A stretch of DNA of 64,000 nucleotides from Bacteroidota bacterium (lineage in GTDB: Bacteria; Bacteroidota; Ignavibacteria; Kryptoniales; JAKASW01): NCBI GenBank assembly GCA_021812985.1, contig JAKAMG010000005.1, positions 7,280-71,279 on the forward strand. The letters are read 5' to 3'. Positions 43,418 through 55,347 of the stretch are shown one piece after another. How positions within the stretch are numbered: the stretch's first letter is position 1; each line of letters begins with the position of its first letter. The notes below the pieces were generated by a model. It searched no databases and was not told the origin of the DNA. It saw nothing but the letters and a program-made list of their open reading frames with translations. Made by a program: the position numbers and the translations under genes.

Positions 43418-44878
43418 TCAGTATCCGTTTTCCTCAACAGCCACCTCCTGAAGAAGGTAGTTATGGACGGCGGTGGCGCACTTCCTCCCTTCCGCAATAG
43501 CCCAGACGACAAGGGACTGACCGCGGCGCATGTCACCGCACGCGAAGACCTTTTTCATGCTTGTCGCATGAGCGGTCTCAGAGTCTCCGAACTCCGCCTT
43601 CACGTTTCCGCGCTGGTCGAGCTCGAGTCCCGCCTCTTTCAGCTCGTTTATCATGCCTTCATGGACCGGGTGAACAAAACCCGCGGCTAAGAGGACGAGG
43701 TCCGCCTTGAGTTCGAACTCCGTGCCCGGGATGTCGATGAACTTCCCGTTCTCAAACTTAACCTGCACACATTCGAGGGCAGTGACTTCGCCCTTCTCGT
43801 TTCCCTTGAAAGCCTTGGTGTTGATGCTCCACTTTCTTTCGACCCCCTCCTCGTGGCTCGTGGAAGTGCGTAGGACCATGGGCCAGTAAGGCCATGGAGT
43901 GCTCTCCGGTCTTGAGTCGGGAGGCTTCGGAAGGACTTCCAGCTGAGTCACGGACCTTGCTCCCTGCCGGTTTGACGTGCCAACGCAGTCCGAACCGGTG
44001 TCGCCGCCACCGATAATTACGACGTCCCTGCCGGCAGCGGAAATCTGATCCTTCACGACGTCTCCGGCATTCACCTTGTTCTGCTGCGGGAGGAATTCCA
44101 TCGCGAAGTGTATTCCCTTGAGCTCTCTTCCGGGGATTGAGATGTCCCTCGGCTTTTCAGAGCCGCCGGCGAGGATGACCGCGTCATATTTCTCAACAAG
44201 CTCCATAGCGGTCATGTCGACTCCGACGTGAACGCCAGTTCTGAACTCGACCCCTTCGATGGTCATTTGTTCGAGCCTTCTGTCAATTACATGCTTCTCG
44301 AGCTTGAAGTCGGGTATTCCATAGCGAAGGAGTCCGCCTATCCTGTCATTCTTCTCAAAAACCGTCACTATGTGTCCTGCGCGGCAGAGCTGCTGTGCGG
44401 CCGCGAGTCCGGAGGGGCCGGAGCCGACGACGGCCACTCTTCTTCCGCTCATGACGTAGGGCATGCGAGGCTTCACCCAGCCTTCTTCCCATCCCTTATC
44501 GATGATGGTACGCTCAATCGCCTTGATGGTCACCGGCTCTGAGTTGATTCCGAGCGTGCAAGCCGTCTCGCACGGCGCTGGACAGAGCCTCCCGGTAAAT
44601 TCCGGGAAGTTGTTTGTCGAAAGGAGATTCTCCAGCGCCTCGCGCCAATGGTTCTTGTATATCAGGTCGTTCCATTCCGGAATGTAGTTCTGGACCGGGC
44701 AGCCGGTGTCTCCGTGGCAGAACGGAATACCGCAGTCCATGCACCTCGCGGCCTGCATTTTGGCGTCGGCCCTATGGAATCGCCTGTCGAATTCCCTGAA
44801 ATTCTTCAAGCGCTCTTCCGGAGCATCGTGCTCGAGGCCGGCTCTCTTGAACTCCATGAAACCTGTCGGCTTACCCAT
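43418..44878 (-). CDS. gltD: Glutamate synthase small subunit GltD
   Basis: NADPH-dependent electron donor subunit of GOGAT. The N-terminal Fe-S Cys clusters ([30 protein letters not shown]) lead to the FAD loop [15 protein letters not shown] and the NADPH loop [12 protein letters not shown]. At 486 aa it is normal. [12 protein letters not shown] is used as the start (44878), giving an 8-nt overlap with the gltB end. It pairs with the large subunit upstream. Confidence 0.97.
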   Translation of the reverse strand: MGKPTGFMEFKRAGLEHDAPEERLKNFREFDRRFHRADAKMQAARCMDCGIPFCHGDTGCPVQNYIPEWNDLIYKNHWREALENLLSTNNFPEFTGRLCPAPCETACTLGINSEPVTIKAIERTIIDKGWEEGWVKPRMPYVMSGRRVAVVGSGPSGLAAAQQLCRAGHIVTVFEKNDRIGGLLRYGIPDFKLEKHVIDRRLEQMTIEGVEFRTGVHVGVDMTAMELVEKYDAVILAGGSEKPRDISIPGRELKGIHFAMEFLPQQNKVNAGDVVKDQISAAGRDVVIIGGGDTGSDCVGTSNRQGARSVTQLEVLPKPPDSRPESTPWPYWPMVLRTSTSHEEGVERKWSINTKAFKGNEKGEVTALECVQVKFENGKFIDIPGTEFELKADLVLLAAGFVHPVHEGMINELKEAGLELDQRGNVKAEFGDSETAHATSMKKVFACGDMRRGQSLVVWAIAEGRKCATAVHNYLLQEVAVEENGY

Positions 44879-47800
44879 TGACGACCTCCTTCTCCGCACT
44901 CTCCTTAGATCCACCCTCCACTTCCTGCTGTTCCTTCGCCATCTTCGCCAATGCCTTCCTGTATTCCTCCGGAATGATCTTCCAGAAGTTGTCCTTCTCA
45001 GTGCTCCAGTTATTCAGTATGTGCTCCGCCCTCTTCGATCCGGTGTACTTGAAATGCCTTTCCACCATCGAATGGAGTTCCGCTATGTCTTCGTCGAATA
45101 TGAGGTACTCCACAGACACCATGCCGTGATTGATATACTTCTCAGCGACTTTGTTTGGATCCCACACGTAGGCAATTCCACCCGACATGCCCGCCGCAAA
45201 GTTTCGTCCTATCCTTCCCAGGACAGCGACTCTTCCTCCGGTCATGTATTCGCAGCCGTGATCGCCGATCCCTTCTATCACGGCCAAGGCGCCCGAGTTG
45301 CGGACGGCAAACCTTTCACCCGCGACGCCGTTGAAGTAAGCCTCACCTTCGGTTGCGCCGTAGAGACAAGTGTTTCCAATGATGATGTTTTCTGCGGGAT
45401 CAAACGTAACCTCTGGCGGAACCTTGACGATGAGTCTTCCTCCGGACAGTCCTTTTCCGGTATAGTCGTTCGATTCTCCGGTCAAATCAAGCTCTACTCC
45501 CCGCGCCAGAAAGGCCCCGAAACTCTGTCCGGCAGTCCCTCGCATCTCGATTTTTATCGTGCCGCCAGGAAGACCGTCTTCCCCGTACCGACTTGCGATT
45601 TCGCCTGACAGCATGGCGCCAACGGTCCTGTTGATGTTCCGGATCCTTCGCTTAATCTGGACTGGGGTGCCGTTCTCAAGCGCAGGCCTTGCCAGCTCTA
45701 TGAACTCGTGGTCGAGTTGATTCTCGAGCTCGTGGTTCTGTTCTCGCGTTCTGTACGAGTTCGTCTCGTGCAGAGGCGTCGGTTTGAAGAGCGGCTTGGT
45801 CAAATCGAGTCCACGAGCCTTCCAATGATCGTGCAGGCGAACTGGCACTATCTTCTCCGTCTTGCCGATCATATCGTTGAATTTCCTGAAGCCCAATGCA
45901 GCCATCAGCTCTCGGACTTCCTCGGCTATGAAGAACATGAAGTTGACTACATATTCCGGTTTGCCGGTAAATTTCTTTCTGAGCTCCGGATCCTGAGTGG
46001 CTACTCCGGTCGGACACGTGTTAAGATGGCACTTTCTCATCATGATACAACCCTGGGTCACGAGAGGCGCAGTAGCGAATCCGAACTCTTCCGCTCCGAG
46101 AAGCGCCGCGATGACGACGTCTCTTCCCGTCTTCATTTGTCCGTCTGCTGCGAGGTAGACGCGGTCCCTGAGCCCATTGAGCATGAGCGTCTGATGCGCC
46201 TCGCTCAGGCCGAGCTCCCAAGGCGTGCCGGCATACTGAATGGAGGAGACCGGGCTGGCGCCGGTGCCGCCGTCGTGCCCGCTGATGAGGATGTGGTCCG
46301 CGTGCGCCTTTGCCACGCCGGCCGCTATCGTCCCGACGCCGACTTCGGATACCAGCTTCACGCTGACTCTGGCCCGCGGGTTAACGTTCTTTAGGTCGAA
46401 TATCAGCTGCTTCAGGTCCTCTATGGAATAAATGTCGTGGTGTGGAGGCGGGCTGATCAGAGTAACGCCAGCTATGCTGTGCCGCACCTTTGCGATGATC
46501 TTGTCAACCTTGAATCCCGGGAGCTGTCCTCCCTCGCCGGGCTTTGCTCCCTGTGCCATCTTTATCTGGAGCTCGTCCGCGTTTACGAGGTACTCGGCAG
46601 TCACGCCGAACCTTGCCGACGCCACCTGCTTAATTGCCGATCGCATGCTATCGCCGTTTGGCAGCGTCCTGAACCTGTCGGACTCTTCGCCCCCTTCGCC
46701 GGTATTGGACTTACCTCCCAGCCTGTTCATCGCTACGGCAAGCGAGGTATGCGCCTCTCTAGATATCGAGCCGAAGCTCATCGCACCCGTGGCAAACCTC
46801 TTCACGATTTCATTGACCGGCTCGACTTCCTCCAGCGGGACCTTCTCGCCTGTCATATCGAGATCATAAAGGCTCCTCAGTGTGACGCGCCTCTTATCCT
46901 GGTTGTTGATGAGATCGGTGTATTCCTTGAAAGTCTTATAGTCATCGCGTCTCGTGCTAAGTTGAAGCTTCGATATTGTCAGGGGATTCCAGAGGTGGTG
47001 TTCTCCGTCCCTCCTGTAGTGGTAAAGGCCGCCGACGTCGAGCGTACTCTGGTCTATCTGCGGATCTAGCGCATGCCGGTGTCGCTTGATCGTCTCCTCT
47101 TCGAGCATCTCGAGGCTGAGCCCTTCTATCTTGGTCGGCGTGCCGGTAAAGTAGTTTTCGACGATCTCGCTGTCAAGTCCGACGGCCTCGAATATCTGGG
47201 CGCCGCAGTAAGACTGAAGGGTACTTATCCCCATCTTGCTGAAAATCTTGTAGAGCCCTTTGCTCACAGCCTTGACGAAGTTCTTCTTGGCAGTCTTATA
47301 GTCGTTTATATCGGGAAGGAATCCCTTTTCTGTAAGGTAGGCAAGCGTCTCGTAGGCGACGTACGGATTGATCGCGTTGGCGCCGTATCCGCAGAGCAGC
47401 GCGAAATGATGGATCTCTCTGGGCTCTCCGCTCTCGACGATAATGCCGGTCTTTGTCCTCAGCCCGGCCCTGAGGAGCGCGTGGTGTACACCTGACGTGG
47501 CGAGGAGACTCGGTATGGCGGCGAGGTTCTGATCGACCCCCTTGTCCGAGAGTATTATTAGTGAGATCCCGTTCTTCACGGCTTCCACAGCCTCGGTGCA
47601 AATCTGTTCCATCCGCTCACGCATGTTGTGGTGAACGCTCGCGTTGAAGAGGAGTGGAATCGTAACAGACTTAAAGTGCCCCTTGGCTATGTTGCGTATT
47701 TTCTCCATCTGAGAATTGGAGAGGAGAGGATGCTCGAGTTCCAGCCTGTGCGCGTGCAGGGGCGTTTCGGCGAGGAGGTTCTGCTCCGGGCCGACGTACG

Positions 47801-49415
47801 TCGTCAGTTCCATCACCAGTTCCTCCCTCATCGGATCGATGGGAGGATTCGTGACCTGCGCGAAAAGCTGTTTGAAGTATCTGAAAAGCATCTGAGGGCG
47901 CTCGGAAAGGACCGCGAGAGCGGCATCTGTCCCCATCGACCCTACGGCTTCCTCACCTTTCGCGGCCATCGGGAGAATGATCTGGAAGAGGTCCTCCTTT
48001 GTGTAACCGAAGATCCTCTGACGCATGTGGAGCGTCTCAAAATCCGCGTTGTAGATCGAATCCGGAGTCGGGAGGTGCGAGAGGTTTATCATGTTGTCGT
48101 TGACCCACTTCCGATAAGGCTTCAGGGTAACGATCTCCTTCTTTACTTCCTCGTCCTCGATAATCCGGCCCTGCTTGAGGTCGAGTATAAACATTCTCCC
48201 GGGCTGGAGCTTCCCCTTTCGCTCGACGTTCTCTGCGTCAACGCTGAAAGTGCCTGCTTCAGAGGTGAGCACAACGAGCCCGTCCTTTGTAACAACATAC
48301 CTCGACGGACGCAAGCCGTTCCTGTCAAGCGTGGCTCCGATTATGTTGCCGTCGGTGAACACTACTGCAGCCGGACCGTCCCACGGCTCCATCATGGTGG
48401 CATGGTACTCGTAGAAGGCCTTCCTGTCAGGGTCCATGAGGTCGTTCTTCGACCAGGCCTCGGGTATCATCATCATCATCGCGTGGGGGAGGCTCCTTCC
48501 GCTCATGACCAAGAGCTCCAGCACTGAATCGAAAGTCGCCGAGTCGCTTTGTCCCTCCATGATGATCGGGAGCATTCGCTTCAGATCCTTGCCGAAGTAG
48601 GGGGACTCCATGACGTGCTCGCGCGCTGTCATCCAGTTCCTGTTTCCGCGAAGGGTATTGATCTCCCCGTTGTGTGCTATCATCCTGAAGGGGTGGGCAA
48701 GGTCCCAAGTCGGGAACGTGTTTGTCGAGAATCGAAGATGAAGCATCGTCATCGCCGACTTCATATCCTTGTCGCTCAGATCCTTGTAGAACGCGGTCAG
48801 CTGTGGAGCGAGAAGCATCCCCTTGTAAACCAAAGTCTTGCTGGAGAAGGATGGGACGTAGTATTCGCTCCGGTCGCAGTCAAGTTCGACTCGGACACGG
48901 TGGTCTATCACCCTTCTTATCATGTAGAGCTTGCGTTCGAATTCGTCCTGGCTCGCGACATTCTTCGACGCGCCTATGAAACACTGCCTTATGAACGGCT
49001 GGGTTGCCCTGGCGCCCTTTCCTGGCACACTCGGATCGACCGGGACGTCTCTCCAGCCGAGGAACTTCTGATTCTCATCTATGACAATCTTTTCGACGAT
49101 GTTCTCTATTGCTTTCCTTCTGATAGGGTCCTGGGGGAGGAACATCATGCCCACGCCATATTTACCTTCAGCGGGGAGTTTAATCTTCTTCTCGGCCGCT
49201 ACCTTCCTGATAAACTCGTCCGGCATCTGGATGAGTATGCCCGAGCCGTCCCCCGTCTCCGGATCGGCGCCTACAGCTCCACGGTGCTCGAGGTTCTTCA
49301 GTATGTCGAGTCCTTTGTCTATGATGGAACGCGACTTCCTTCCCTTTACGTCCGCCACGAACCCCATCCCACAGGCGTCGTGCTCGAACGACGCATCATA
49401 CATTCCCGTACTCAT
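44871..49415 (-). CDS. gltB: Glutamate synthase large subunit GltB
   Basis: Transfers glutamine amide nitrogen to 2-oxoglutarate. Domains in order: glutaminase with N-terminal nucleophile Cys15 in HDACGMGF after a short propeptide, a central FMN-like barrel, the FMN/glutamate synthase barrel with KSNTGEGGE, the 3Fe-4S cluster in [15 protein letters not shown], and the C-terminal beta-helix. Length 1514 aa is typical. The ATG at 49415 has GAGGAG about 6 nt upstream; in-frame upstream starts would add a charged, non-conserved extension. It is cotranscribed with gltD. Confidence 0.96.
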   Translation of the reverse strand: MSTGMYDASFEHDACGMGFVADVKGRKSRSIIDKGLDILKNLEHRGAVGADPETGDGSGILIQMPDEFIRKVAAEKKIKLPAEGKYGVGMMFLPQDPIRRKAIENIVEKIVIDENQKFLGWRDVPVDPSVPGKGARATQPFIRQCFIGASKNVASQDEFERKLYMIRRVIDHRVRVELDCDRSEYYVPSFSSKTLVYKGMLLAPQLTAFYKDLSDKDMKSAMTMLHLRFSTNTFPTWDLAHPFRMIAHNGEINTLRGNRNWMTAREHVMESPYFGKDLKRMLPIIMEGQSDSATFDSVLELLVMSGRSLPHAMMMMIPEAWSKNDLMDPDRKAFYEYHATMMEPWDGPAAVVFTDGNIIGATLDRNGLRPSRYVVTKDGLVVLTSEAGTFSVDAENVERKGKLQPGRMFILDLKQGRIIEDEEVKKEIVTLKPYRKWVNDNMINLSHLPTPDSIYNADFETLHMRQRIFGYTKEDLFQIILPMAAKGEEAVGSMGTDAALAVLSERPQMLFRYFKQLFAQVTNPPIDPMREELVMELTTYVGPEQNLLAETPLHAHRLELEHPLLSNSQMEKIRNIAKGHFKSVTIPLLFNASVHHNMRERMEQICTEAVEAVKNGISLIILSDKGVDQNLAAIPSLLATSGVHHALLRAGLRTKTGIIVESGEPREIHHFALLCGYGANAINPYVAYETLAYLTEKGFLPDINDYKTAKKNFVKAVSKGLYKIFSKMGISTLQSYCGAQIFEAVGLDSEIVENYFTGTPTKIEGLSLEMLEEETIKRHRHALDPQIDQSTLDVGGLYHYRRDGEHHLWNPLTISKLQLSTRRDDYKTFKEYTDLINNQDKRRVTLRSLYDLDMTGEKVPLEEVEPVNEIVKRFATGAMSFGSISREAHTSLAVAMNRLGGKSNTGEGGEESDRFRTLPNGDSMRSAIKQVASARFGVTAEYLVNADELQIKMAQGAKPGEGGQLPGFKVDKIIAKVRHSIAGVTLISPPPHHDIYSIEDLKQLIFDLKNVNPRARVSVKLVSEVGVGTIAAGVAKAHADHILISGHDGGTGASPVSSIQYAGTPWELGLSEAHQTLMLNGLRDRVYLAADGQMKTGRDVVIAALLGAEEFGFATAPLVTQGCIMMRKCHLNTCPTGVATQDPELRKKFTGKPEYVVNFMFFIAEEVRELMAALGFRKFNDMIGKTEKIVPVRLHDHWKARGLDLTKPLFKPTPLHETNSYRTREQNHELENQLDHEFIELARPALENGTPVQIKRRIRNINRTVGAMLSGEIASRYGEDGLPGGTIKIEMRGTAGQSFGAFLARGVELDLTGESNDYTGKGLSGGRLIVKVPPEVTFDPAENIIIGNTCLYGATEGEAYFNGVAGERFAVRNSGALAVIEGIGDHGCEYMTGGRVAVLGRIGRNFAAGMSGGIAYVWDPNKVAEKYINHGMVSVEYLIFDEDIAELHSMVERHFKYTGSKRAEHILNNWSTEKDNFWKIIPEEYRKALAKMAKEQQEVEGGSKESAEKEVVNG

Positions 49416-49828
49416 CGCATCTCCTCGTTTGCAACTTTTTCCAATCACCTTTTCTTCGCCTCGCGCTTCCGCGTCACGGCCGTCAGAACCATGCATTCCC
49501 ATCTCCCGAAAGAATTTTTTCACACTATATTAATACATCAAAGAGGAATCGTTTGCAAGCATCTTTTTCTCGAAAGGTGATTTTCGCCCTTACTAATTAA
49601 AGTAATCGGGCACGAATTTGAATTAATTAAGGCACCAACCTCAAAAATCGAAAAGAGAGGGAGGTGACGTAAGGTTCAGCGCCTGACGGTTGGAGGCGTT
49701 TTGCAGGTGGACGAATGGGAGGTCGGTCAGGAGGACTGACTGGGAACCCACGGGAGGATACGAGGCGTACCCCATCCCTCCCCCCCGACCGGGTCGGGGA
49801 AGAGGGAGCTTAAATTTCTACAACCTCG
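49416..49828. other. Intergenic region between gltB and uxaE
   Basis: About 410 bp. It holds an AT-rich stretch with two TTAATTAA-like motifs (near 49593 and 49621), plausibly part of the gltB promoter. A purine-rich GC stretch with a GTCAG-GAGGA-CTGAC hairpin (near 49725) follows, and then a CCCCGAC-CGG-GTCGGGG hairpin (49783-49799) just past the uxaE stop that may slow transcription, though it has no U-tract. No gene was recognised. Confidence 0.45.
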
Positions 49829-51397
49829 CTACTTCCAGATTCTGAAAGGCTCCAGATGCCTGTGAAAGTGATTTATGAGCACCTGGTAGTGGAGTGACTC
49901 GTTTCTTTCAAGACAGTCGTATATTCTCCTCCGGAAAACAAATTGGGACTTCGCGTCTTTTTCGGTGAGGACTCTTCCGTACGTGACGTGGAGAGCCTGG
50001 CGAACGTCCGTCGACTGAAAGAGACCTTCAAGCTCGCTGTCGGCGTAGTCCTTCCCCCGTTTGATCTTCTTCATGTCAGCCGACACGTGATAGCTCTTCC
50101 TTTCCGTGTCGTATAGGCTGACTGCGAAGTCGAGTATCTCGCGGAAGAGCGCCGGATCGCGCATCGCCACCACCTTCAATGCTTCAAGATAACTGGTACC
50201 TGCCGTCTTCACGTGTATGAGTGTCTGCGGGAGGGCGCCGACCGCATCATAAACCCTGAACTTGTCGCTCCCCGAGTGAAAGCTGATCTTGTAAGTGCCG
50301 AAGTACTTCGAAATGGCGACGTGTCTCAAGTAATGATCCTTGAAGAGATCGATGTCTCCCTTGTATTCAATCCCCTTTTCGAAATCGCCCACGAATCTCG
50401 GCGCGAGGCTCGAGAACCCGACTCCCATTCGCTTTAGCTCGCTTGCGATGAAGAAGTGCTCGAACGGGGTCGTGACAGTATCTGTCTCGTCGATTGACAC
50501 TTCTATCTCGCACGAGTAGCTTGCGTGTTTTGTCTTCAGGTGTGTGTGTATCTTCCTGAGGTTGATTATTGCCGCCATGTATTTGACACATGCCTCGTCT
50601 AGTTCTCTCCTGCCCGCGGTGACGGAGTAATTTCCATCGAGCCTAAAGTTCTTCCCACTATACCTGGCCACCAGATTATCGTAGGAATCTCCAAAATCGG
50701 ACCAAGGCAAGGAGGCAACCCTTGACGCCAATTCCGTATCCGGAAGTTTGGTCACGCCGTTCACGACGTAATCCGACGGGTCGATTGTAAACATCGTAAA
50801 TCCCGCGGCGACGAGTCGGTCGACATCATCAGTGGTCTTGAGGTGGTCAGCGTCAGCGCCAAATCCACCCTTGTAACCTTCCTGGAACACCGCCCAGACG
50901 GCGGCGTCCATGACCTCCTCAGGAGTCCTCTGAGTCCGGGTCAGTTCCCTTATCGACTGCTGGGCCAATACCGGTTTAAAGTTGAATCCGTTCAGCGCCC
51001 TGAGATGTCCGGCGTTCGCGAGGCCGAGGCGGTCTCCAAATCCGTATGAGTTCTGCAGTCCGATCGCCACCGGACGGGTAAAGCCGAAGATTTCCTGGAG
51101 GCTCTTTGCATTCGCGTGATTCATCGGACATCTCTTCACCTCAATTTGCTTCCCAGACTCATCATTGCCGGCAACTACCTCGCCCGCAAATTTTCCAGCC
51201 AATGAATTATTTCCCGGTTCAGATATCACGTAGAGGGATTTCTTCCCCGATTCCCTGCCGACAAAAAACCGCGTCTCACCAGAATCGTTGACGGAATTCG
51301 GATACGCCTCCACGGACAACCCGTTCCCGAACGAGAAAACGGAAAGCCCGTTTACACTCTTTAGTTCAGTCGTGTCTTTTTCAGTCTTCATCATCAT
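49829..51397 (-). CDS. uxaE: Tagaturonate epimerase UxaE
   Basis: Epimerises D-tagaturonate and D-fructuronate, joining galacturonate to the mannonate route. The UxaE family is recognisable from ATRxxVAIGLQNSYGFGDRLGLANAGH, VLAQQSIRELTRTQRTPEEVMDAA and WAVFQEGYKGGFGADADH, with metal-ligand candidates in FGADADH, EVSIDETDT and IHVKTAGTSY. At 522 aa it is slightly longer than Thermotoga UxaE because of an N-terminal extension. It is 55 bp downstream of exuT. The classical UxaB tagaturonate reductase is not needed with this enzyme. Confidence 0.88.
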   Translation of the reverse strand: MMMKTEKDTTELKSVNGLSVFSFGNGLSVEAYPNSVNDSGETRFFVGRESGKKSLYVISEPGNNSLAGKFAGEVVAGNDESGKQIEVKRCPMNHANAKSLQEIFGFTRPVAIGLQNSYGFGDRLGLANAGHLRALNGFNFKPVLAQQSIRELTRTQRTPEEVMDAAVWAVFQEGYKGGFGADADHLKTTDDVDRLVAAGFTMFTIDPSDYVVNGVTKLPDTELASRVASLPWSDFGDSYDNLVARYSGKNFRLDGNYSVTAGRRELDEACVKYMAAIINLRKIHTHLKTKHASYSCEIEVSIDETDTVTTPFEHFFIASELKRMGVGFSSLAPRFVGDFEKGIEYKGDIDLFKDHYLRHVAISKYFGTYKISFHSGSDKFRVYDAVGALPQTLIHVKTAGTSYLEALKVVAMRDPALFREILDFAVSLYDTERKSYHVSADMKKIKRGKDYADSELEGLFQSTDVRQALHVTYGRVLTEKDAKSQFVFRRRIYDCLERNESLHYQVLINHFHRHLEPFRIWK

Positions 51398-51452
51398 TCC
51401 TAACTGTATTTTTGTTGCTGCCTATGTCTATGTTATTTGATTTAGAATAAAA

Positions 51453-52736
51453 TCAGATAGCGGCGGGCTCCATCTTCGGTGCGAGAAGGTGGAACAGGAG
51501 CAGTGCTATAAGGTACGCGGTGCCGCAAACGATGAAGAGGATAACATAGCTTCCGGTGAACTGCAGTATGAATCCGGCCGCCGTCGCGATGAGCATTCCT
51601 CCGATCGCTCCTGCCATTCCGCCAAGCCCAACTACGGATCCCACCGCCTTTTTCGGGAACATGTCGGAGGCCGTAGTGAAGAGATTAGCGGACCAGCCCT
51701 GGTGTGCTGCCGCCGCGATTCCTATCAGTATGACCGCCCACCATTCGGGTACCACAGCAGCGAAGACAATCGGAACGATAAGGATCGCGCATATCAGCAT
51801 CACAATCTTTCTGCCTTTGTTTACGCTGTAGCCCCGTTTAATGAACACGCCGGACAACCATCCTCCCCCGATGCTTCCGATGCTCGTCATCGTGTAGATC
51901 ACGATTAGCGGAAGGCCGAGGTTTGCCAGGTCAAGTCCGTATCGCTGGTTGAGGAAGAGAGGGAGCCAGTAAAGGTAGAACCACCATATCGGATCCGTCA
52001 GAAACTTGCCTATCACAAACGCCCATGCCTGCTTGTGCTTCAGGAGGCTGAGCCACGGTATCTTCTCCCCTTCTGGTTCGGGAGGATCGCTTTCTATATA
52101 GGCGAGCTCCTGCGGGGTGAGCTTCTTCTGCATCCTTGGAAGCTGGTACAGCCAGAACCAGAGGACTACCCAGATGAAGCCGAGCGCCCCCGTAAAAATA
52201 AACGCCTCCCTCCAGCTCCACGTCAGCGTCAGCCACGGCACAACGATGGGCGCCACTACAGCTCCGATGTTCGCACCAGAGTTGAATATACCGGTGGCAA
52301 GCGCCCTCTCCTTCTTCGGGAACCATTCCGCCGTGGCTTTTATCGCGGCGGGGAAATTCCCTGATTCCCCAAGGCCGAGTGCGAACCGGGCGAACCCGAA
52401 TCCAAATACCGTTTTGACAAGCGCGTGCCCCATTGCGGCAATGCTCCAGACCAGTATGGATATCCCGTATCCGATCTTTGTCCCGATTTTGTCAATCAGC
52501 CTTCCCACTGAGAGAAGTCCGATCGCATACGCTGCCTGGAAAGCCGTTACGATGTAACCGTAATCGATCTGGTTCCAGCCGATCTCTTTCTGGAGCACAG
52601 GCGCGAGAATGCCGAGCACCTGGCGATCGATGTAGTTGATTGTAGTGGCAAAGAAGAGAAGCGCGCACACCGTCCATCTGTAATGGCCGCCCGCTTCGCT
52701 CACGATTCCCTCAGATCCGATATTCTCTTCAGTCAT
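51453..52736 (-). CDS. exuT: Hexuronate transporter, MFS family (ExuT-like)
   Basis: A 427-aa major facilitator of the anion:cation symporter branch. About twelve transmembrane helices are visible, with the ExuT-like segment NYIDRQVLGILAPVLQKEIGW, the signature ARFALGLGESGNFPAAIKAT and the motif SVGRLIDKIGTKIGY between helices 2 and 3. It is expected to import galacturonate or glucuronate released by the pectinases encoded upstream, feeding UxaE, 55 bp downstream. Confidence 0.87.
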   Translation of the reverse strand: MTEENIGSEGIVSEAGGHYRWTVCALLFFATTINYIDRQVLGILAPVLQKEIGWNQIDYGYIVTAFQAAYAIGLLSVGRLIDKIGTKIGYGISILVWSIAAMGHALVKTVFGFGFARFALGLGESGNFPAAIKATAEWFPKKERALATGIFNSGANIGAVVAPIVVPWLTLTWSWREAFIFTGALGFIWVVLWFWLYQLPRMQKKLTPQELAYIESDPPEPEGEKIPWLSLLKHKQAWAFVIGKFLTDPIWWFYLYWLPLFLNQRYGLDLANLGLPLIVIYTMTSIGSIGGGWLSGVFIKRGYSVNKGRKIVMLICAILIVPIVFAAVVPEWWAVILIGIAAAAHQGWSANLFTTASDMFPKKAVGSVVGLGGMAGAIGGMLIATAAGFILQFTGSYVILFIVCGTAYLIALLLFHLLAPKMEPAAI

Positions 52737-52800
52737 GCTTCTCTCATGGTTGATGGATGTCTTTTATTATCACGCAGTGATCATGCATTTGTTGAACAGC

Positions 52801-55347
52801 TCACTTGACAAGAATCAGTCTTTTTGTCTGGACAGTTGTTCCGCTTTCGAGCCGGTAGTAATATACGCCGCTCGACAGACGGCTGCCGTCAAATTCCACT
52901 TGATGCAAGCCGGCAGGCTCGGTCGCATCTACAAGCGTCGCTACCTCTCTGCCAAGTACATCGAACACTCTTAAGTTGACATGACTCAACGAAGGAACTT
53001 CATAAACAATCGTGGTTGTCGGATTGAATGGGTTCGGATAATTCTGGTACAAGCGCGTCCCGTACGGGAGCCGGACATCTCCTGAGGCAATGCCAAGAAG
53101 CTTGAAATTGCCGACTCCGAAAGTTCCAAAAGACGCCACTCCAGATCGGGAAATCCAATAGGGCTCGGTACCGAACTGGGTGGTATAGGATCCAGCACCG
53201 GCCTCCATAGTGTCCGTGCCCACCCCAAAGGAGAAGATGCGAGCGTCCGACACGCTGTCGCGCGAAAAGAATCGGTTCTCTTCAGCGGCCATCCATCCAA
53301 GCTGAAGGAGGTAATTCGCGGAACCGGTGGCGGGTCCGCCGATAGTCCATCTCACATTCACCCGTCCCCCGCTGACTTGGGTCGGCATCGAATCGACTGC
53401 GGCGGAAGCTTCGAAGATGCTGACTCCTCCCGAGTTTGCTATCCAAACCGGTGCGTAACCGGCTGATGTCCCGACAGGAAATAGAGTCTTTGTCGAACTG
53501 ACTCCTCTGATCGCAAGAACTCCAAGGGTGTCAGTTACAACATAGCCGGATGGCGACGCGCCCGTTACTGACGAAGCGGTCAGGCTATGCCCACCGAGTA
53601 TGATTCCTCCGCCGGATAAGTCAAGTACTCCCCCGATATTGAGATCCGCACCCGCCTTCACGCCTGTCCGTGCAATGCTCACATTTCCGAAAGTCGAATC
53701 GTATTCCGTACCGCCGAGCACGCTGTCAGCGGCATGCACGTAATTGCTCGCCTTGTTCACGACGTAGGACGCTGCCTTAGGGAAGGAGGGAGAGGAAGGA
53801 CAGTTATTGTAGTAATCTGCTGCGGACTCGATAGCAAAAGTATCGGCTACCGAAAGGGGCGCCATATCATTTACCGTTCCACCTGATAGGACGAACAATC
53901 CTCCGGGGTTCATCGAAGCATCGACGACCACAGAGTCACCTCTCAGAATGGCCGCGTTCTGGGTCGAATCTGGCACAGTGCCACCCAGCCATGCCGCAGG
54001 GGAGCTCCAGTTTCCTCCGCCGATTCCGTTCGAGAAGACTACCGGTGTGACTGATCCGTTTATCTGCAACGACACAGGCGAACCTGATTTCGAAGTGAAT
54101 GCAGTATTGTACGAGTATACGGTCGCGTTTCTGATCATGAGACCGTAATAGCCGGCGACGCTGACGTTTCTGAGGATGATATCGTTCATGGGCGTTTCAG
54201 GCAGCCCCACGATGGCACATCCCGGACTTGAAGTTGACCCTCCCGTCGCAGTCAGACTGTCGATCGTTATATCGTGAAAATATGGAGTCGTGGATGTTAT
54301 CGGTTGAGCAGGATCGCTTGTGCCAGGTATATTGGGATAGTACTCAGAAAACCAGATGGGATGCTTCACATTTTGCATCTGAATATTTCTGTACACTACG
54401 TTTCTTACATTCCCACCCGCCCCGCGATAAGATTTAATCCTTAGCCCATTATCAGTGCTGTCGAACGTGCAGTTCGTAACCAGCATGCTATCCACTCCGC
54501 CGTTTGTCTCGCTGCCAATTGATATTCCGTGACCATGGATCATGGTGCATCCGGAGATGAAGACGTTTGACGTCCCCGCGTTCGGGTCAGTGGAATCGTA
54601 GTTCCCCGATTTGACTGCCACGTTATCGTCGCCGGTATTGATATGACAGTTGAGTATCTGCACATAGTGGCATGTTGCAGGATCGATTCCGTCCGTATTC
54701 GGTGAATTGGCAGGCGCATAAATCGTCACGTTTCTCACTATGACATACCAGCAGTACTGGAGCGACACGTGAAATTGCGGCGAGTTCTGCAGCGTCACAT
54801 TTTCGATGAGGATGTCGTTGCCATGAGTGAGCTGCAAGAGCCGGGGCCGGACGGATATCGTTCCGTTATTGTAGGCCGTCCACCATTCCTGTCCGTTCCC
54901 GTCAATGGTTCCCTTACCGGTAATCGTGATGCTGTCTGCCTGGCTTGAGGCGATCAACGGTTGCAGCTTGCTCGGCATCGCGTAGCTTGTGTCGTAGCCA
55001 ACCGGATAATAGGCCTTCATGTTCGGGGTAGCCAGGAGGGTCGCACCGCTATCGATCCGGAGAGTTACGTTGCTCTCGAGCGTGATCGGTCCGGTCAGAA
55101 AGACGCCGTTTGAGAATTCTACGGTCCCGCCGCCAGCGTTGTAGCAGCTATCTATCGCGGCCTGAATTGCACTGGTGTTATCAGTCGTGCCATCTCCGAC
55201 GAAGCTGTTTGCCGATGCGATGAACTTTTTTCCCGCGTAGGAGGAATTATTCACACTTCCAGCGGATGCACGCGAGTGACCGACAAAAACAAGGCCGACG
55301 ATGAGCAGTGAAAAAGAAAAGTATTTACGAAACTGGAATAATCTCAT
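52801..55347 (-). CDS. T9SS-secreted polygalacturonase, GH28, with accessory modules
   Basis: An 848-aa secreted pectinase. The signal peptide is followed by a GH28 right-handed beta-helix to about residue 440, with NTDGIDP, TGDDNVAVKSG, GHGISIGS and LRIKS. Residues about 440-560 form a module (GGGNWSSPAAWLGGTVPDS, ADTFAIESAADYYNN) also found in the PL9 protein and the 627-aa protein. The next part (LFPVGTSAGYAPVW) is shared with PL9 only. The T9SS type A tail (YPNPFNPTTTIVYEVP, SSGVYYYRLESG) ends in LVK. The ATG overlaps the PL9 stop (ATGA), so the two are coupled. Substrate likely polygalacturonan. Confidence 0.9.
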   Translation of the reverse strand: MRLFQFRKYFSFSLLIVGLVFVGHSRASAGSVNNSSYAGKKFIASANSFVGDGTTDNTSAIQAAIDSCYNAGGGTVEFSNGVFLTGPITLESNVTLRIDSGATLLATPNMKAYYPVGYDTSYAMPSKLQPLIASSQADSITITGKGTIDGNGQEWWTAYNNGTISVRPRLLQLTHGNDILIENVTLQNSPQFHVSLQYCWYVIVRNVTIYAPANSPNTDGIDPATCHYVQILNCHINTGDDNVAVKSGNYDSTDPNAGTSNVFISGCTMIHGHGISIGSETNGGVDSMLVTNCTFDSTDNGLRIKSYRGAGGNVRNVVYRNIQMQNVKHPIWFSEYYPNIPGTSDPAQPITSTTPYFHDITIDSLTATGGSTSSPGCAIVGLPETPMNDIILRNVSVAGYYGLMIRNATVYSYNTAFTSKSGSPVSLQINGSVTPVVFSNGIGGGNWSSPAAWLGGTVPDSTQNAAILRGDSVVVDASMNPGGLFVLSGGTVNDMAPLSVADTFAIESAADYYNNCPSSPSFPKAASYVVNKASNYVHAADSVLGGTEYDSTFGNVSIARTGVKAGADLNIGGVLDLSGGGIILGGHSLTASSVTGASPSGYVVTDTLGVLAIRGVSSTKTLFPVGTSAGYAPVWIANSGGVSIFEASAAVDSMPTQVSGGRVNVRWTIGGPATGSANYLLQLGWMAAEENRFFSRDSVSDARIFSFGVGTDTMEAGAGSYTTQFGTEPYWISRSGVASFGTFGVGNFKLLGIASGDVRLPYGTRLYQNYPNPFNPTTTIVYEVPSLSHVNLRVFDVLGREVATLVDATEPAGLHQVEFDGSRLSSGVYYYRLESGTTVQTKRLILVK

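Noticed and set aside
48549-49580. 343-aa plus-strand open frame opposite gltB
   Set aside because: It is fully antisense to the well-conserved glutamate synthase large subunit and has no recognisable domain; GC-rich codon bias produces such shadow frames throughout the window.
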